Below, piece after piece: positions 33,529 to 40,899 of a stretch of 64,000 bases of DNA; positions within the stretch are counted from its first letter, which is position 1, and each line of letters starts with the position of its first letter. The DNA is from Deltaproteobacteria bacterium (GTDB taxonomy: Bacteria; Myxococcota; XYA12-FULL-58-9): assembly GCA_016218825.1 (NCBI GenBank), contig JACRCV010000082.1, forward strand, positions 54,637 through 118,636. Reading direction: 5' to 3'. Below the pieces are notes generated by a model, which saw only the letters and a program-made list of their open reading frames with translations, was not told the origin of the DNA and did no database searches. Made by a program: the position numbers and the translations under genes.

Positions 33529-34748
33529 CGCCACTCCAGATGCCGCCCTTGCGCCAACCGCTCTCCTCTTCCTTTGATTCCCGCGCGGACGTTGCGTCCG
33601 CGCTCCCCACCCCCACTCCCCCAACCCCTCGCCCCCGGGTGGGGCGAGGGGCGCAGATCCACCCACGTGCTGCGTGCCATAGCCGCCGAGAGCGCGGCAC
33701 GACGCTCGTCGAGCTGATGGTCGGACTCGCGGTGGTGTTCTTGATCTTGTCGGGCACCATCGTCTTCTTGATCGCGCACGCGCGCCTGACCTCGGGGTCG
33801 TTCGACCGCGGCGAGATCCAACGCGGCGGCCGCGCCGCGCTGAGCGTCCTCGCCGACAAGCTCGGCAGCGCCGGCCTGGGTCTGCCCCGGATGCTCGCCA
33901 TCAAGAGCTACGTCCCCAACGTCGCCTGCGGCACCGTCGTCATGCCGAAGCTCGAGGTCGCGTCGCTCGACTTCCGGCGGGAGTGGACGCTCGCCGGCAC
34001 CTCGGGGGCGGCAGGCACCGGCACCCTGACGCTCGCGAACCCGATCACCCTCACGCCGGCGGTGGCCGTCGACGTCCCTATTCCCGTCGGCCGCTGGCTG
34101 TTTCTCTACCAGGGCGCCGGTCCCGGCGCGCGCGGCATGGCGGCGGTCGGCACCGCGCGCGGCTCGGGGGCCTTGACGGTGGCCGTCGACAGCACCAACT
34201 ACTCGACCGCCCAGAGCACCCTGGACCTGGCGGTGACCGCGCCGATCAACGGCACGGTCAATCCGACCGCGATGCTGCTCGTGGACGTGAATACCTTCGG
34301 GGTCAACTGCAGCGACAACCCCGCGCACCCGTATCTCTACTGGCAGGAGAACGGCGGGTCCCAGAGCGTGCTCGCAAACAACATCGACACCCGGCCGCTG
34401 ACGGCGGCGAATCCGGGCCTGGGGCTCGCGATCGGCGATGTCTTGGGGTTGCGGTTCCGGTTTCTCCTCGACACCAACGGCGACGGCCAGATCGACGCGA
34501 CGGTCGCGCAGCCGAGCTTCAACACGGATCCGAGCGTGGCCACCAACGACGACGTCGCGGCCATCGAGGTCACGCTGCGGATCCGCTCCGAGAACATGGA
34601 TCCGCAGCTGAAGCAGGGCTGCCTGCAGCGCGGCCAAGATCCGGCGCTCTGCGCCTACCGCGTCGAGGAGTTCACCGAGGTCATCCGGCTGTCGAACCTC
34701 AACACCCGCGCGCCCGACTACATCTTCGTCCACAACTCCGCGATCTGA
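33525..34748 (+). CDS. PilW-like minor pilin with extended leader
   Basis: 407 residues from ATG 33525, which overlaps the PilV-like stop by 4 bp. The prepilin site is ERGTTLVELMVGLAVVFLIL (Gly/Thr) with Glu at mature position 5. The PilW-type head follows, with IQRGGRAALSVLADKLGSAG just behind the helix and a Ca-like DTNGDGQID near residue 325. The leader is about 60 residues, far longer than normal, and it is encoded partly by a GC-rich palindrome (33625-33651). A start at GTG 33639 inside this palindrome would shorten the leader but has no ribosome-binding site. It closes the minor pilin operon. Confidence 0.82.
   Translation: MTPLQMPPLRQPLSSSFDSRADVASALPTPTPPTPRPRVGRGAQIHPRAACHSRRERGTTLVELMVGLAVVFLILSGTIVFLIAHARLTSGSFDRGEIQRGGRAALSVLADKLGSAGLGLPRMLAIKSYVPNVACGTVVMPKLEVASLDFRREWTLAGTSGAAGTGTLTLANPITLTPAVAVDVPIPVGRWLFLYQGAGPGARGMAAVGTARGSGALTVAVDSTNYSTAQSTLDLAVTAPINGTVNPTAMLLVDVNTFGVNCSDNPAHPYLYWQENGGSQSVLANNIDTRPLTAANPGLGLAIGDVLGLRFRFLLDTNGDGQIDATVAQPSFNTDPSVATNDDVAAIEVTLRIRSENMDPQLKQGCLQRGQDPALCAYRVEEFTEVIRLSNLNTRAPDYIFVHNSAI
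33625..33651. repeat. REP-like 11-bp palindrome inside the PilW-like leader
   Basis: CCCCTCGCCCC (33625-33635) and GGGGCGAGGGG (33641-33651) are perfect inverted arms around CGGGT. It is preceded by a C-rich run (CCCCACCCCCACTCCCCC). Such structures are normally intergenic; here the element is read in frame as part of the leader peptide. Confidence 0.7.
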
Positions 34749-34834
34749 TAGCTGGCGCCCCGAGCCCCGGCCGCGCCTGATCTTCTCGAAGGCCGCGCAA
34801 GCCGGCGACCGCGGCGCGCAAGCTGAAATAGCAG

Positions 34835-35707
34835 CTACTTCGCCGGCGGGGCGAGCGGCAACAACACCACCTCGATGCGGCGGTTCTTCTTGCGGCCGTT
34901 TACGGTCTTGTTGGAGGCGGTGGGGCGGAACTGCGAGAAGCCGGAGGCGACCAGGCGCTTGCCGGGCATCTTGATCTCGTCCTCGAGGTAGCGGACGACG
35001 TTCAAGGCGCGCGCCGCGGAGAGCTCCCAGTTGCTGGGGAAGCGGTCCTTGAGCTTGGGCGAGATCGGCACGTCGTCGGTGTGGCCGCCGACCTGGATGA
35101 CCTTGTCGGGGACCTTGAGGAAGGTCTCGCCCACCTGCTTCAAGATCTCCTTGCCCTGGTCGGAGAGCTCGGCCTCGCCGGAGGGGAACATGATCTTGTC
35201 GACCAGGTCGACGACGATCTGACCCTGGCTCTGCTTGATCGCGACGTTGCCCTTTTGGATCTCGGAGTCGAGCTTCCTGGCGAGCTCGTCTTGGGTCGCG
35301 GTCAAGGCCTGCAGCTCCTGCTCCCGCTTCTCCACCTGCGCCGCGAGCTCGGCCTGCGAGCTCTGCAGCGTCTTCACCTGATCGAGGTAGCTGTCGTTGT
35401 CTTTCTGCGCCGCCGCGAGGCTGGCCTTGAGCTCGGCGAGCTCCTCCTGCAACGGCAGGTAGTAGCGCAGCACCGCGTAGGTGACCCCGGCGACCGTGAG
35501 GAGCAGCAGGATCCAGGCGACCAAGCCGCCCGCGGCGCCGCTCTTCTTCGGGCGCTCGTCACCGTGGAGCTCGACCGCGCCGAGCTCGTACTCGGAGCGC
35601 TCCGGCGGCGACTGCGGGGCCGCCACGAACCCGGGCGGACGGATCTTGGGCTGGGTGTCCTCCGGGTGTTTGCCCCCCTTGCCGTCGGCAGTGGTCTCGT
35701 CAGCCAT
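34835..35707 (-). CDS. OmpA/MotB-type protein with N-terminal anchor and coiled coil
   Basis: 290 residues from ATG 35707; GGAGG 6 nt upstream favours this over the TTG at 35713. A disordered N-terminus of about 60 residues precedes one membrane helix (GGLVAWILLLLTVAGVTYAV), then a coiled coil (EELAELKASLAAAQKDNDSY to about residue 150). The C-terminal OmpA/MotB domain has VGGHTDDVPISPKLKDRFPS, NWELSAARALNVVRYL and NGRKKNRRIEVVL. It is an inner-membrane protein that reaches peptidoglycan, as in MotB-like or GldM/TolR-adjacent systems. A MotA partner is absent. It is the last gene of the leftward oxidase-assembly operon (18-bp gap after the SCO gene), so co-expression is likely but a shared function is unproven. 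Confidence 0.85.
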   Translation of the reverse strand: MADETTADGKGGKHPEDTQPKIRPPGFVAAPQSPPERSEYELGAVELHGDERPKKSGAAGGLVAWILLLLTVAGVTYAVLRYYLPLQEELAELKASLAAAQKDNDSYLDQVKTLQSSQAELAAQVEKREQELQALTATQDELARKLDSEIQKGNVAIKQSQGQIVVDLVDKIMFPSGEAELSDQGKEILKQVGETFLKVPDKVIQVGGHTDDVPISPKLKDRFPSNWELSAARALNVVRYLEDEIKMPGKRLVASGFSQFRPTASNKTVNGRKKNRRIEVVLLPLAPPAK

Positions 35708-35725
35708 CGTCAACCTCCCCGCGCC

Positions 35726-36307
35726 TCAGCCGCCACCCGCCACGACCCGGCCGGCGAGGGCCACGACCTGTTGTACGGCGGTAGCGTCGTTGCTGTCCAC
35801 GTAGCCGCGGATCTGCATGTCGGCGTCGAGCACCACGAAGTAGGTGCCGTGGAAGATCGCGGCGACGTCGTCACCGCCCCCCTCCTGCTTGCCCATCGCG
35901 ACCTTCAGGCCGTCCTTGACCACGGCCTTGATCTCGTCGAGCGGCCCGGTCAAGAAGGTCCACAGCGCCTGGTCGGCGCCATAACGGGCCGCGTACGCCT
36001 GCAGCCGCGGCGGCGTGTCGTACTCTGGATCGACGCTGAACGACACCAGCTGCACCGCGCCGCCGAAGCTCCTGATCTTCTTCTGCACCAACGCCATCTT
36101 CGCCGAGAACGCCGGACAGATCGTCGGGCAGCGGGTGAAGATGAAGTTCGCGATCCACACCTTGTGCGCCAGGTCAGCGCTGCCAAACGCGCGACCGCTC
36201 TCGGCCACCAGATCAAACGCCGGCAACCGCCCGTAGGCCGGGGGCGGCGCCGTCTGCCGGCCGCAGGCCACGAGGCTCACCAACAGCATGGTGAAGACGA
36301 CCCGCAT
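35726..36307 (-). CDS. SCO1/SenC/PrrC-family copper chaperone lipoprotein
   Basis: 193 residues from ATG 36307. The N-terminus is a lipoprotein signal with a clear lipobox (LLVSLVAC, Cys15). The thioredoxin-like core has the copper motif FTRCPTICP (Cys60, Cys64) and the third ligand His153 in IFHGTYFVVLDAD. SCO proteins deliver copper to the CuA site of cytochrome c oxidase or act as disulfide reductants. The location behind ctaA, ctaB, DUF420 and cytochrome c genes fits oxidase assembly. The 35-bp gap to the cytochrome gene suggests a common transcript. Confidence 0.93.
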   Translation of the reverse strand: MRVVFTMLLVSLVACGRQTAPPPAYGRLPAFDLVAESGRAFGSADLAHKVWIANFIFTRCPTICPAFSAKMALVQKKIRSFGGAVQLVSFSVDPEYDTPPRLQAYAARYGADQALWTFLTGPLDEIKAVVKDGLKVAMGKQEGGGDDVAAIFHGTYFVVLDADMQIRGYVDSNDATAVQQVVALAGRVVAGGG

Positions 36308-36342
36308 CGTAGGACCGAAACTAGGCAAGCACCCGGCCGCCG

Positions 36343-37203
36343 TCAACGCCGATCGCCGCCGTAGGCGTTGACGTGGCTGACGTAGGCCGCGAGCGCCCAG
36401 AGCTCGTGCTCGGAGAGCTTGCCCTTCAACGTCGGCATCGGCGTGCCGCCGACCCCGGCGGCGATGACCCGGTAGAGGTCCGGCAGCTCCTTGCCGACCT
36501 TGAGGGTGTCGTGGGTGAAGTCGCGGGCGCGAATGAAGCCGCCGAACTCCGAGGCCACGTCGACGGCGCTGTCGAGGTAGTCGCGCTTCCAGTCGCGCTC
36601 CGGGACGTTGGCGGCAGCGGCGACCGCCGCGATCTCCGGCATCGGCAGCAGGGCCGGGTGACAGGCGACGCAACGACCTTTGCCGTGGTACAGGGTCCGA
36701 CCCAGCGCCAGCGGCGTTGCCGCCGTGGGCAGGGCGGCGCTCGGGGGGCCGAGGTCCCAGGGGTCTTGGCCCGGCTCGATGGCCTCGCCCGGCGGCTCCT
36801 TCGTGCGCCGGGTCGAGAAGATCTTGGTGTACGCCGCGATCGCCTGCAGATCCGGCGCACCGATACCCCACGGCAGCATCGGCGTGCCGGCGAGCCCCCG
36901 GCTCGCGATCCGCACCAGGTCGGCATCGCGCGGCATCGAGCCCTTCGGGACGCCGGCGAACTTGAGGACGCCCACTCGGAGGTCCCGCGGCGGGGTCATC
37001 AGGCGGACCCCCTGCGCGCCGAGGCCGTCGCCGTTGTCGCCGTGACAGACGGCGCAGAAGCGGCCGTAGGTCGCGCGACCGCGGTTCAACACCTCGGCCG
37101 TGACGCTGACGCCGCCCAAGACCCGGGGCTCTTTGAAGGCATCGCCGTCACAGGCGAGGACCGCGAGAAGAAGCGGGGAGAACAGGAGGCGCATCGATCT
37201 CAT
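36343..37203 (-). CDS. Dihaem cytochrome c lipoprotein
   Basis: 286 residues, with an export signal and lipobox (LLLAVLAC, Cys18). Two class I cytochrome c domains are present, with CAVCH (Cys50, Cys53, His54) and CVACH (Cys178, Cys181, His182) as covalent haem sites. Likely axial Met ligands are in SMPRDADLVRIASRG and GTPMPTLKGKLSEHE, which are typical C-terminal motifs of such domains. It probably carries electrons at the outer face of the inner membrane or in the periplasm. The ATG 37203 overlaps the DUF420 stop by 4 bp (an internal ATG at 37194 is an alternative). It may be an electron donor to the oxidase whose cofactors this operon makes. Confidence 0.92.
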   Translation of the reverse strand: MRSMRLLFSPLLLAVLACDGDAFKEPRVLGGVSVTAEVLNRGRATYGRFCAVCHGDNGDGLGAQGVRLMTPPRDLRVGVLKFAGVPKGSMPRDADLVRIASRGLAGTPMLPWGIGAPDLQAIAAYTKIFSTRRTKEPPGEAIEPGQDPWDLGPPSAALPTAATPLALGRTLYHGKGRCVACHPALLPMPEIAAVAAAANVPERDWKRDYLDSAVDVASEFGGFIRARDFTHDTLKVGKELPDLYRVIAAGVGGTPMPTLKGKLSEHELWALAAYVSHVNAYGGDRR

Positions 37204-37634
37204 CCGGCACCACCGGGGTTCAAGTGATAAAGCATGAAGTAGACCACGACGCCGGTGACGCTGACGTACAGCCAGACGGGATAGGCGAAGCGCACCACCT
37301 TGCGGTGGGTCGCGAAGCGCTCCTTGAGCGCCAAGCCCAGCGCTACGAGCACCAGCGGCACCACGACGACCGCGAGCAGCATGTGGCTCGACAACACCAC
37401 GAGGTAGATCGCCTTGACGACGCCGGCGCCGGGGAAGCGGTGCACGCCGGTCAGGAAGCTGCGCGTCAGGTAGGAGACCAGGAACAGCGCCGAGGTCGCG
37501 ACCGCCGCCAGCATGAAACGCCGGTGCCGCTCGCGCCGGCCGTCGCGGATGCTCAGCACGCCGGCGACGATGAACAGCGCCGACGTGGCGTTCAACGCCG
37601 CGTTCAGCGTCGGCAAGAAGGCGGCGACGCTCAC
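37200..37634 (-). CDS. DUF420 membrane protein (CtaM-like)
   Basis: 144 residues from GTG 37634, which overlaps the ctaB stop by 4 bp (GTGA). Four membrane helices are visible: FLPTLNAALNATSALFIVAG, FMLAAVATSALFLVSYL, IYLVVLSSHMLLAVVVVPLV and FAYPVWLYVSVTGVVVYFML. Conserved family residues include the His in RHRRFML, HMLLA and THRKVVR and the final YHL. DUF420 proteins such as Staphylococcus CtaM are needed for assembly of haem-copper oxidases. The placing between ctaB and cytochrome c supports that role here. Confidence 0.9.
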   Translation of the reverse strand: MSVAAFLPTLNAALNATSALFIVAGVLSIRDGRRERHRRFMLAAVATSALFLVSYLTRSFLTGVHRFPGAGVVKAIYLVVLSSHMLLAVVVVPLVLVALGLALKERFATHRKVVRFAYPVWLYVSVTGVVVYFMLYHLNPGGAG

Positions 37635-38488
37635 GCGCGCACCCCGGCTGCCGCGAGCCCGACCATCAACAGGGTCAGATAGGCGATGGTCGCCAAGAAC
37701 ACGCGCCGCGCCCAGCGGACCCCGTCCTCGGCTCTGACGCCGGCGGCGCTGAACACCCACAGGCCGCTGCCCAACGTCAACGCGACCGCGGCGTAGAGTC
37801 CACCCTGGAGTCGATGCGGGGTGGCGAGCAGCGCCAGGCTCGCCGGGAGCAGCAGGCCCGCGAACGCCAGAATCCCGGCGCGGGTGCCGCGGTCGCTGTG
37901 GGCGCGGGCGAACACCTTGAGATCGGCGCGGGCGTAGTCGTCCTTCAGGTACAACGACACCGCGGCGAAGTGCGGCAGCTGCCAGGCGAACAATAGGATG
38001 AACAGCGCCAACCCGGTCAGGTCGATGACGTCGGCCTTGGCGGTGTAGCCGAGCAAAGGCGGGATCGCACCCGGCACCGCGCCGACCACGAGCGCCCAGG
38101 CGCTGCGGCGCTTCAGCGGCGTGTACAGGCCGACGTACACCGCGAACGCCAGCGCCGCGAGGCCGGCGGTCCTTGGATTGGTGAGGTGCCACAGCGCCGG
38201 CAGCGCCAGCGCCGAGCTGCAGGCGGCGAGCAGCAGCGCCGCCTTGGGCGGCAAGCGACCCGCGGCGAGCGGCCGATCCTTGGTGCGCGCCATCAAGGCG
38301 TCGACGTCGCGCTCCATGTAGCTGTTGACGGCGTTCGCGGCGCCGACGATCATCGCGGTGCACAACAGCACCAGCGCGGCGCTGACGGTGTCGAGGTGCC
38401 CGGGCGCGACCAGCATCCCCACCGCCGCGGTGCCGACGACGAGCAGCGACAGCCGAGGCTTCGACAGGCGCAACAGATCCTTCAACAT
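37631..38488 (-). CDS. ctaB: Protohaem IX farnesyltransferase (haem O synthase)
   Basis: 285 residues from ATG 38488, within the usual range. UbiA-family prenyltransferase with the first Asp-rich motif NAVNSYMERDVDALMARTKD (NxxxDxxxD) and the following RPLAAGRLPP, and the second part YTPLKRRSAWALVVGAVPGA. About eight to nine membrane helices are predicted. The enzyme adds farnesyl to haem B, giving haem O for haem-copper oxidases. It follows ctaA by 5 bp and overlaps the DUF420 gene by 4 bp, so the three are surely co-transcribed. Confidence 0.96.
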   Translation of the reverse strand: MLKDLLRLSKPRLSLLVVGTAAVGMLVAPGHLDTVSAALVLLCTAMIVGAANAVNSYMERDVDALMARTKDRPLAAGRLPPKAALLLAACSSALALPALWHLTNPRTAGLAALAFAVYVGLYTPLKRRSAWALVVGAVPGAIPPLLGYTAKADVIDLTGLALFILLFAWQLPHFAAVSLYLKDDYARADLKVFARAHSDRGTRAGILAFAGLLLPASLALLATPHRLQGGLYAAVALTLGSGLWVFSAAGVRAEDGVRWARRVFLATIAYLTLLMVGLAAAGVRA

Positions 38489-38493
38489 ACGCC

Positions 38494-39531
38494 TCACGCC
38501 GGCCGGCCGAGCTCCACGTACAGCATCAAGGTCGCCGCGAACAGCAGCGCCGCGATCGCCAGGTGCAACACCACCCAGACCACGGCGACGAAGGTCATCA
38601 CCGTCAGCGCGCCGACCAGGAGCTGCAGCGCCGCGAGGCTCGCCGCGCCGAGCGCCAGGAAGCGGACCCGCCCCGACCCCGAGCCCCGGCGGTGCCAGCG
38701 TGCGGTCGCGACCATCACCAAGCCGCAGACCCCGAGCGCGATGATTCGGTGGCCGAGGTTCAGCCACGCGGGACCGCCGTCGGGGAGCAAGGTGCCGCCG
38801 CAGGTGAACACCGTGACGTTGCAGGCCAGGCCGGCGCCCGAGTGTCGCACCAGTCCGCCGAGCACCGCCTGGAGGTAGACGCCCAGGGTCGCGACGCCGA
38901 TGAGCCCGCGCGCCGCCACCGGTGCGGCCGCCGCCGCGACTCCGCCCAGACGATAGCTGAGCACGATGACGACGCCCATGAACACCAGTGACAGGGCCAG
39001 GTGCGCCGCCGACACGAACAGCGGCAGCTTCAGCACCACGGTCAGGCCGCCCAACATCCCCTGGACCGCGACCAGCGCGAAGCTCGCGACCCCGAGCCCG
39101 GCGAGCGGCGCGCCGCGGCGGCTCATCAGATACGCGAGAGCGCCGGTCACCAGGCCGAGGGCGATCACCAGCGCCAACAGCGGCCACAGGAGGTCGCGGT
39201 AGATGAAGCCGGCGATCAGGATCGCGACCTGAACGAACACCAGCGAGAGGCCCACGAAGCCGTAGCGGCGGATCCGGGGATCGGCCGTCATCCGCATCAG
39301 GACGAAGATCGCGAGCCACAGGGTCAGCAGGCCGACCGCGGTCGCGAGCAGCCGATGGCTGTGCTCGAAGAGCACGCCGCCCTTCATGGCCGGGAACACC
39401 TCACCGTAGCACAGCGGCCAATCGGGACAGGCGAGCGAGGAGCCGGTCGCGTGGACCGCCCCGCCGCCGACGACCAACAAGAACACCAGGCCCGCGAGGA
39501 CCCAGCCAAGACGCGGCGCATAGGTCGACAT
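38494..39531 (-). CDS. ctaA: Haem A synthase (CtaA/COX15)
   Basis: 345 residues from ATG 39531. Eight hydrophobic helices occur in two related halves. Key residues are EHSHRLLATAVG in the first half (Glu and two His of the active site) and LGHRIIALG in the second (haem ligand), with HAxG-type HATGSS after helix 1. Two cysteine pairs in external loops, CPDWPLC and CNVTVFTC, match the type of CtaA with redox-sensitive disulfides. It oxidises the methyl group of haem O to the formyl group of haem A. It is the first gene of a six-gene leftward operon. Confidence 0.94.
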   Translation of the reverse strand: MSTYAPRLGWVLAGLVFLLVVGGGAVHATGSSLACPDWPLCYGEVFPAMKGGVLFEHSHRLLATAVGLLTLWLAIFVLMRMTADPRIRRYGFVGLSLVFVQVAILIAGFIYRDLLWPLLALVIALGLVTGALAYLMSRRGAPLAGLGVASFALVAVQGMLGGLTVVLKLPLFVSAAHLALSLVFMGVVIVLSYRLGGVAAAAAPVAARGLIGVATLGVYLQAVLGGLVRHSGAGLACNVTVFTCGGTLLPDGGPAWLNLGHRIIALGVCGLVMVATARWHRRGSGSGRVRFLALGAASLAALQLLVGALTVMTFVAVVWVVLHLAIAALLFAATLMLYVELGRPA

Positions 39532-39534
39532 GGG

Positions 39535-39563
39535 CGTATACGTAGTGTCCCGAGGCACGACAA
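39535..39563 (-). promoter_or_regulatory. Candidate promoter of the ctaA operon
   Basis: On the minus strand: TTGTCG (complement of 39558-39563), 17-nt spacer, TATACG (complement of 39535-39540). The -10 box ends only 3 nt before the ctaA ATG, so either the start is leaderless and slightly downstream or this is a coincidental match. Confidence 0.3.
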
Positions 39564-39684
39564 CGCAAGTGCCGATCACCAAGGTACGAAGCCTCGAGGT
39601 AACCGCTCACGGGGTCATCACGATGGCTCTCGTAGCTGGCCGTAGACGCGAAGGATCCGGCTTTGCCGGTCCTGAGCGTGGGGC

Positions 39685-39760
39685 TCACGGGGGACGCAGA
39701 GTCGCGCCACAACGCCTTGTCTTCGCCGAGGATCTTCTCGCGGCGGGCGGTCCCCCGTGA
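39685..39760. repeat. 11-bp perfect inverted repeat with 54-nt spacer
   Basis: TCACGGGGGAC (39685-39695) and GTCCCCCGTGA (39750-39760) pair perfectly. They lie in the gap between ctaA and the ComEA-like gene (39532-39839), where I see no gene. The pair could close a structured RNA or be two binding sites. Confidence 0.55.
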
Positions 39761-39780
39761 ACGGTAACGCCACGAGAACG

Positions 39781-39808
39781 GGCTGCCCCCGCGCGGGCGA
39801 GGGCAGCC
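39781..39808. repeat. Hairpin 3' of the ComEA-like gene
   Basis: GGCTGCCC (39781-39788) pairs with GGGCAGCC (39801-39808), with further GC-rich pairing in the loop. It begins 31 bp downstream of the comEA stop on the minus strand. No T-tract follows, so terminator function is uncertain. Confidence 0.45.
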
Positions 39809-39839
39809 GGTCCTGTTCCCGGGTCGGCCGGGCGCCGCC

Positions 39840-40166
39840 TCAAGAGGTCGGCGTCTCGGGCTTCGTCAACGCCGCCGGGTTGGCTTCGGCGGCGTCGACC
39901 CGCACCAGGGGCCTGAGCTTGACGAAGGTGCGGGTGCCGATGCCTTTGATGCGCATCAGGTCCGAGGTGCGGCGAAACGGGTGTTGGAGTCGATAACGCA
40001 CGATCTCCTCGGCTCGCTTCGGCCCCACGCCCGGGAGTTGCATCAGCTCCTGCATGGTCGCACGGTTCAGATCCAACCCCGGCGGCGCCTCGGCGGCCAT
40101 GGCGCGCGTCGCCATCAGCCCCAGAAACAGCGCCATCAGGAACACCGCCCACAGGTCGCGGCGCAT
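39840..40166 (-). CDS. ComEA-like helix-hairpin-helix DNA-binding protein
   Basis: 108 residues from ATG 40166. A signal peptide or anchor (LWAVFLMALFLGLMATRAMAA) is followed by a double helix-hairpin-helix: LDLNRATMQELMQLPGVGPK and IVRYRLQHPFRRTSDLMRIKGIG. This is the ComEA/competence type, which binds double-stranded DNA in the periplasm and pulls it through the outer membrane with the help of type IV pili. The ATG shares one base with the stop of the 66-aa gene (TGATG), so they are coupled, and both lie behind a sigma-54 promoter. Only the HhH part is present, without the N-terminal OD domain of Gram-positive ComEA, as in Gram-negative ComEA. Confidence 0.85.
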   Translation of the reverse strand: MRRDLWAVFLMALFLGLMATRAMAAEAPPGLDLNRATMQELMQLPGVGPKRAEEIVRYRLQHPFRRTSDLMRIKGIGTRTFVKLRPLVRVDAAEANPAALTKPETPTS

Positions 40167-40366
40167 CACCGCACCTCTTGCGGCGCCGCCTCGCGCTTCG
40201 GCTCGACGTCGCGAATGTGCAGCTTGCCGCTGACCGGCAGCGCGTCGAGGAAGACGTTGAGCGATGCGTCGCGGTTGACGAACCCGGTGCCGATGCGACG
40301 GAACAACGGCTTCTCCAGCTTCTCGCCCTCGACGATGGTGAATACGGCTTTCATCTTGGTTTCCAT
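40166..40366 (-). CDS. Small conserved-type protein upstream of comEA (66 aa)
   Basis: 66 residues from ATG 40366, with AGGAGAGG upstream. The sequence is compact and beta-rich: AVFTIVEGEKLEKPLFRRIG, then TGFVNRDASLNVFLDALPVS and GKLHIRD. It recalls small proteins with the pattern F-R/K-x-I-G-x-x-F-x-N-x-D-x-S-x-x-V-x-L-D-A-x-P-x-x-G-K-L-x-I-R found in many proteobacteria, whose role is unknown to me. Its stop overlaps the comEA start by one base. The sigma-54 promoter at 40410-40427 should drive both. Confidence 0.8.
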   Translation of the reverse strand: METKMKAVFTIVEGEKLEKPLFRRIGTGFVNRDASLNVFLDALPVSGKLHIRDVEPKREAAPQEVR

Positions 40367-40409
40367 GGTCCTCTCCTGTTCGTGAACGCGGCGTGGTGCT
40401 CGGAAACAG

Positions 40410-40427
40410 AGCAATCAGCGTGCCAGG
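40410..40427 (-). promoter_or_regulatory. Sigma-54 (RpoN) promoter, near-perfect consensus
   Basis: On the minus strand the sequence reads CCTGGCACGCTGATTGCT, matching the -24/-12 consensus YTGGCACG-N4-TTGCW with the invariant GG (complement of 40423-40424) and GC (complement of 40411-40412) ten bases apart. The predicted start near 40399 leaves a leader of about 33 nt with a good ribosome-binding site before ATG 40366. An enhancer-binding protein would be required; none is encoded in the window. Confidence 0.78.
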
Positions 40428-40517
40428 CAGGTCGCGAGGGGGAGAGGGACGCGCCGCTGTCGCGTGTGGCAATTTGCGGCGACTGTGTGCGACGCTGCGA
40501 CTGCGGGCGGGGGGAGC

Positions 40518-40895
40518 TCAGGTCGTGGTGCGGGGACTCGATTCGAGGAAGCGCATGATCAAGATCTGCTCGTCGCCGGTGAGGCTCAAGAAGCGCACGT
40601 TGGTGATCGGCTTCTCTTGGCTCCAGTTGCCGGAGACGACCTCGGCGACGACGTCAAAACGGTGATCGCTGTCGGGCAGCTTGAACTTCAAGCGCATGCG
40701 GCTGCCCACCGGTCGCGGCAGGCCCAGATCGAGCTGCATGCCGCCGGCGGACAAGTCGGCGGTGCGTCGCATGCACAGCTCGCGGCCGTTCTCTTCGTCC
40801 ACCCAGATCCGAACCGGCACCCGGTCGTCGGCGCGCCGATCACTGCGGCGCCGCTCCTCGGGGACCGCGCCTTTGGCTTTGCGTCGCTCGCGCAT
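40518..40895 (-). CDS. PilZ-domain protein
   Basis: 125 residues from ATG 40895. After a charged N-terminus (RERRKAKGAVPEERRRSDRR), a PilZ domain begins with the c-di-GMP motif pair: an Arg-rich RRADDRVPVRIWV and TADLSAGGMQLDL (D/NxSxxG). The beta barrel continues MRLKFKLPDSDHRFDVVAEV and the domain ends ILIMRFLESS. Both signature motifs are intact, so c-di-GMP binding is likely. It is a stand-alone effector that could link c-di-GMP to pili or secretion; the pilus operon is about 6 kb away. An upstream TTGACC is seen but without a well-placed -10. Confidence 0.88.
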   Translation of the reverse strand: MRERRKAKGAVPEERRRSDRRADDRVPVRIWVDEENGRELCMRRTADLSAGGMQLDLGLPRPVGSRMRLKFKLPDSDHRFDVVAEVVSGNWSQEKPITNVRFLSLTGDEQILIMRFLESSPRTTT

Positions 40896-40899
40896 GCCT

